Source: JASFEQ01 sp050122535
Lineage (GTDB): Bacteria; Desulfobacterota; DSM-4660; Desulfatiglandales; HGW-15
Assembly: GCA_050122535.1 (NCBI GenBank)
Contig: JASFIT010000233.1
Coordinates: forward strand, 1-7,421
Length of the DNA stretch: 7,421 nucleotides
Direction of reading: 5' to 3'
The notes beneath the pieces are model-generated. The model was given only the letters and a program-made list of their open reading frames with translations, did not search any database and had not been told where the DNA came from. Numbering within the stretch: position 1 is the stretch's first letter; the number at the start of each line of letters is the position of its first letter. The translations under genes were made by a program, and so were the position numbers. This document shows, piece by piece, positions 6,298 to 7,421 of this stretch.

Positions 6298-6678
6298 ATG
6301 ATTAAATACCTACGAGGTCACATGAGTCGGCCTATCGTTTTATGGGTGGTTTTCCTTTTGCTGTTGTTCTTTTTGATCTCCAAGCCGGCCATCGGCTTTT
6401 CCGAAACCCTGTCAAAGGGCTTTCTGAGGACTGCGGTTGTTGAGGTTCTGGGAAAAACACACCACGCCATAATTGTGGGAGAACGCTATTTTGTGTTGAT
6501 GGAAACGACCACTTTCTTGGATCTTAATGGTCAGAATATCGCATTGGACGCTCTTCCCGTTCCCTGCAAGGCGGACATCAAGTATCTTTTGAGAATGGAT
6601 GAGGATCCGCTGCTTCTGGAGCTGGCGATTATAGAGCTCTATCCTGAATCACTCACGGTCTTTGCTCCGCGTAAGTAA
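6298..6678 (+). CDS. Small exported or membrane-anchored protein downstream of pilY1 (PilY2-position, possible OB-like fold)
   Basis: This 126-aa protein begins with basic residues (K3, R6, R11) and a strong hydrophobic segment (about 12-30). It is followed by PAIGFSE, which could be a signal peptidase site, or the segment may stay as an anchor. The remainder (46-117) reads as short alternating beta-strands: VVEVLG, AIIVGERYFVLMETTTFLD, NGQNIALDAL, DIKYLLRMDED, LLELAIIELYP. That rhythm, a strand then 'grrf.v...T.f.d.nG..i.l..l.....v.y', recalls small OB-like/DUF5666-type modules and the small PilY2 protein encoded after pilY1 in Pseudomonas. The resemblance is judged by eye only. It is the last gene of the operon, 11 nt after pilY1, with a perfect AGGAGG, and its stop abuts the terminator. 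A periplasmic accessory role for PilY1 or pilus assembly is inferred from position. One Cys (C90) is present. Confidence 0.8.
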   Translation: MIKYLRGHMSRPIVLWVVFLLLLFFLISKPAIGFSETLSKGFLRTAVVEVLGKTHHAIIVGERYFVLMETTTFLDLNGQNIALDALPVPCKADIKYLLRMDEDPLLLELAIIELYPESLTVFAPRK

Positions 6679-6682
6679 AAGC

Positions 6683-6706
6683 TCCCCCGCCCTTAATGGC
6701 GGGGGA
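6683..6706 (+). terminator. Rho-independent terminator of the pilus operon, possibly bidirectional
   Basis: TCCCCCGCC (6683-6691) and GGCGGGGGA (6698-6706) pair perfectly over 9 bp around the 6-nt loop CTTAAT. CTTTCTTTC follows on the + strand. The stem can extend through AAAG (6678-6681) and CTTT (6707-6710) across a single bulged C. It begins 4 nt after the stop codon of the last operon gene. Read from the other side, the hairpin is followed by GCTTTTAC, so it could also stop transcription arriving from the convergent spmB gene. The interrupted T-tract makes strength uncertain. Confidence 0.85.
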
Positions 6707-6713
6707 CTTTCTT

Positions 6714-6986
6714 TCAACCTCAAAACGCTCTCCTCACCCCTAAGAGGCTGTGTCACAATCCGTCATCCCCCTTTCTCCCTCCCATAGGAGACTCTGTCAT
6801 GATGTCATTGCGAGGGACTCCCGCATAGGCGGGAGGACCGAAGCAATCTCATCGCACATCGAAAACAAGAGAGATTGCCGCGCTCCCTTCGGTCGCTCGC
6901 AATGACCAAAATGGGATTGCAGCACAACCTCTCGCACTTGGCCTCAAACTGCGGGGACGCAACCTCTTTACCAGACAGCACATTTT
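6714..6986. other. Convergent intergenic region
   Basis: This stretch lies between the operon terminator and the 3' end of the - strand spmB-like gene and contains no convincing gene. A - strand open frame crosses it (about 6805-7098), but that frame reads through the inverted repeat and overlaps spmB in another frame. Apart from the repeat at 6804-6906, the left part (6740-6803) is low in purines on the + strand and carries TGTCAC (6750-6755) and a tandem GTCAT-GAT-GTCAT (6796-6808) at the repeat border. No independent terminator for spmB is evident; the repeat hairpin or the operon terminator may serve. Confidence 0.5.
6804..6906. repeat. 103-bp imperfect inverted repeat (MITE/REP-like element)
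   Basis: The ends are perfect 11-bp inverted copies, GTCATTGCGAG (6804-6814) and CTCGCAATGAC (6896-6906). A second perfect pair, GCAATCTC (6843-6850) and GAGATTGC (6871-6878), brackets a 20-nt loop. Between the matched blocks the arms differ: the left has a 28-nt segment with its own hairpin, CTCCCGC-ATAG-GCGGGAG (6818-6835), while the right has a 17-nt segment (CGCGCTCCCTTCGGTCG). The element is therefore a mosaic of two versions of one repeat arm. Palindromic 'GTCATTGCGAG...GCAATCTC' elements are, to my knowledge, dispersed between genes in many Desulfobacterota and related genomes. No clear target-site duplication flanks it and it encodes no transposase. Its location between two convergent genes is typical for such repeats. 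Confidence 0.8.
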
Positions 6987-7421
6987 CTACCCATAGAGGT
7001 AGGCACAAGCGGCAACGGCGGCCATGATACCCACCAAATCCGCCGTCAGTCCCGCGGCTAAGGCGTGACGAATGCGCCGCACCTGGACCGCACCGCAATA
7101 GATGGCAAGGACGTAGAAGGTGGTCTCTGTGGAACCCTGCAGAGTGGACACCAGATACCCCGTGTAACTGTCCGGTCCGATACTCGGGTCATTAATAATG
7201 GAGGCCAAGACGCCGTAGGCCCCAGAGCCTGAAAGAGGCCGGAGCAGCGCCATGGGCAAGGCCTCGGCAGGCATGCCCACCATTCCCGTCATCCCTCCCA
7301 ACCAGCTCACCATCGCCTCCATGGCACCGCTGGCACGAAACATGCCCACAGCCACCAGAATGGCCACCAGATAGGGAATGATTCTAATGGCCACGCGAAA
7401 GCCCTCCTTGGCCCCTTCCAC
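6987..7421 (-). CDS. spmB: SpmB-like nucleoside-recognition (Gate) domain membrane protein, 5' end outside the window
   Basis: The visible 144 C-terminal residues match the spore maturation protein B family of 'nucleoside recognition' Gate-domain membrane proteins. They open with VEGAKEGF, continue with the hydrophobic stretch RIIPYLVAILVAVGMFRASGAM, then LPMALLRPLSGSGAYG (55-70), LQGSTETTFYVLAIYCG (94-110) and the final membrane helix GLTADLVGIMAAVAACAYLYG. In Bacillus, SpmA and SpmB are needed for spore core dehydration; in non-spore-forming bacteria the homologues have no settled role and are presumed transport-related. A stand-alone SpmB of about 175 aa would lack about 30-35 N-terminal residues here; in some Gram-negatives SpmA and SpmB are fused, so the gene may extend further. 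The apparent first codon at the right edge (GTG) is most likely an internal valine. The gene converges on the pilus operon and is probably unrelated to it. Confidence 0.88.
   Translation of the reverse strand: MEGAKEGFRVAIRIIPYLVAILVAVGMFRASGAMEAMVSWLGGMTGMVGMPAEALPMALLRPLSGSGAYGVLASIINDPSIGPDSYTGYLVSTLQGSTETTFYVLAIYCGAVQVRRIRHALAAGLTADLVGIMAAVAACAYLYG

Noticed and set aside
6805..7098. 97-codon open frame on the - strand
   Set aside because: It reads through the inverted repeat and overlaps the well-supported spmB-like gene in another frame; the product is Arg/Cys-rich with no recognisable features.
1..7421. CRISPR array, tRNA, rRNA, or transposase gene
   Set aside because: No regularly spaced repeats, cloverleaf-like segments, rRNA stretches or transposase motifs were seen on either strand.

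Overview
This 7.4-kb window is mostly one co-directional (+ strand) type IVa pilus minor-pilin operon: an unknown small membrane protein, then pilW, pilV, pilX, pilY1 and a small exported protein, closed by a strong hairpin terminator. A convergent, right-edge-truncated spmB-like gene lies on the - strand. PilY1 has about 1260 residues and an Asp/Asn-rich N-terminal von Willebrand A (vWA) region. PilW ends in an 'RRRLLT...CRNLG' sequence and PilX in 'YRKVIGTAGGL'. Together with an spmB homologue in an evidently non-Bacillus setting and a 'GTCATTGCGAG' type inverted repeat, these features suggest a Desulfobacterota (former Deltaproteobacteria) genome. That assignment is an inference from family resemblance, not from a marker gene.

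Layout. Positions 1-345 hold no convincing gene; the stretch around 135-330 is AT-rich. A near-consensus sigma-54 (-24/-12) promoter sits at 346-361, and its predicted start (about 372) gives a leader of about 55 nt before the first ORF at 427. The genes then run almost without gaps: 427-822 (unknown, TM-anchored, basic), pilW 812-1483 (11-nt overlap), pilV 1511-1924, pilX 1941-2498, pilY1 2498-6286 (1-nt TAATG overlap) and a 126-aa exported protein 6298-6678 in the slot occupied by pilY2 in Pseudomonas. A 9-bp-stem terminator at 6683-6706 closes the operon. The convergent intergenic space carries a 103-bp imperfect inverted repeat (6804-6906). The 3' part of spmB is read from the right edge down to 6987.

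How the parts fit. PilW, PilV and PilX have class III prepilin leaders (Gly at -1 followed by a hydrophobic helix; Glu+5 in PilW and PilV, none in PilX). In known systems they form, with PilY1, the priming/tip complex that starts pilus assembly. PilY1 is the large secreted adhesin: it has a complete vWA metal site, several Asp/Asn-rich calcium-loop-like segments, an RGD tripeptide in the linker and a C-terminal beta-propeller-like part. The sigma-54 promoter suggests control by a PilS/PilR-type enhancer-binding regulator, as for pilin genes elsewhere. No major pilin and no FimT/FimU (GspH-type) minor pilin is in the window; the unrecognised first gene occupies the place where fimT/fimU would be expected.

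I see no wholly new system. The most informative loose ends are the unknown first gene, the PilY2-position protein and the sigma-54 promoter.
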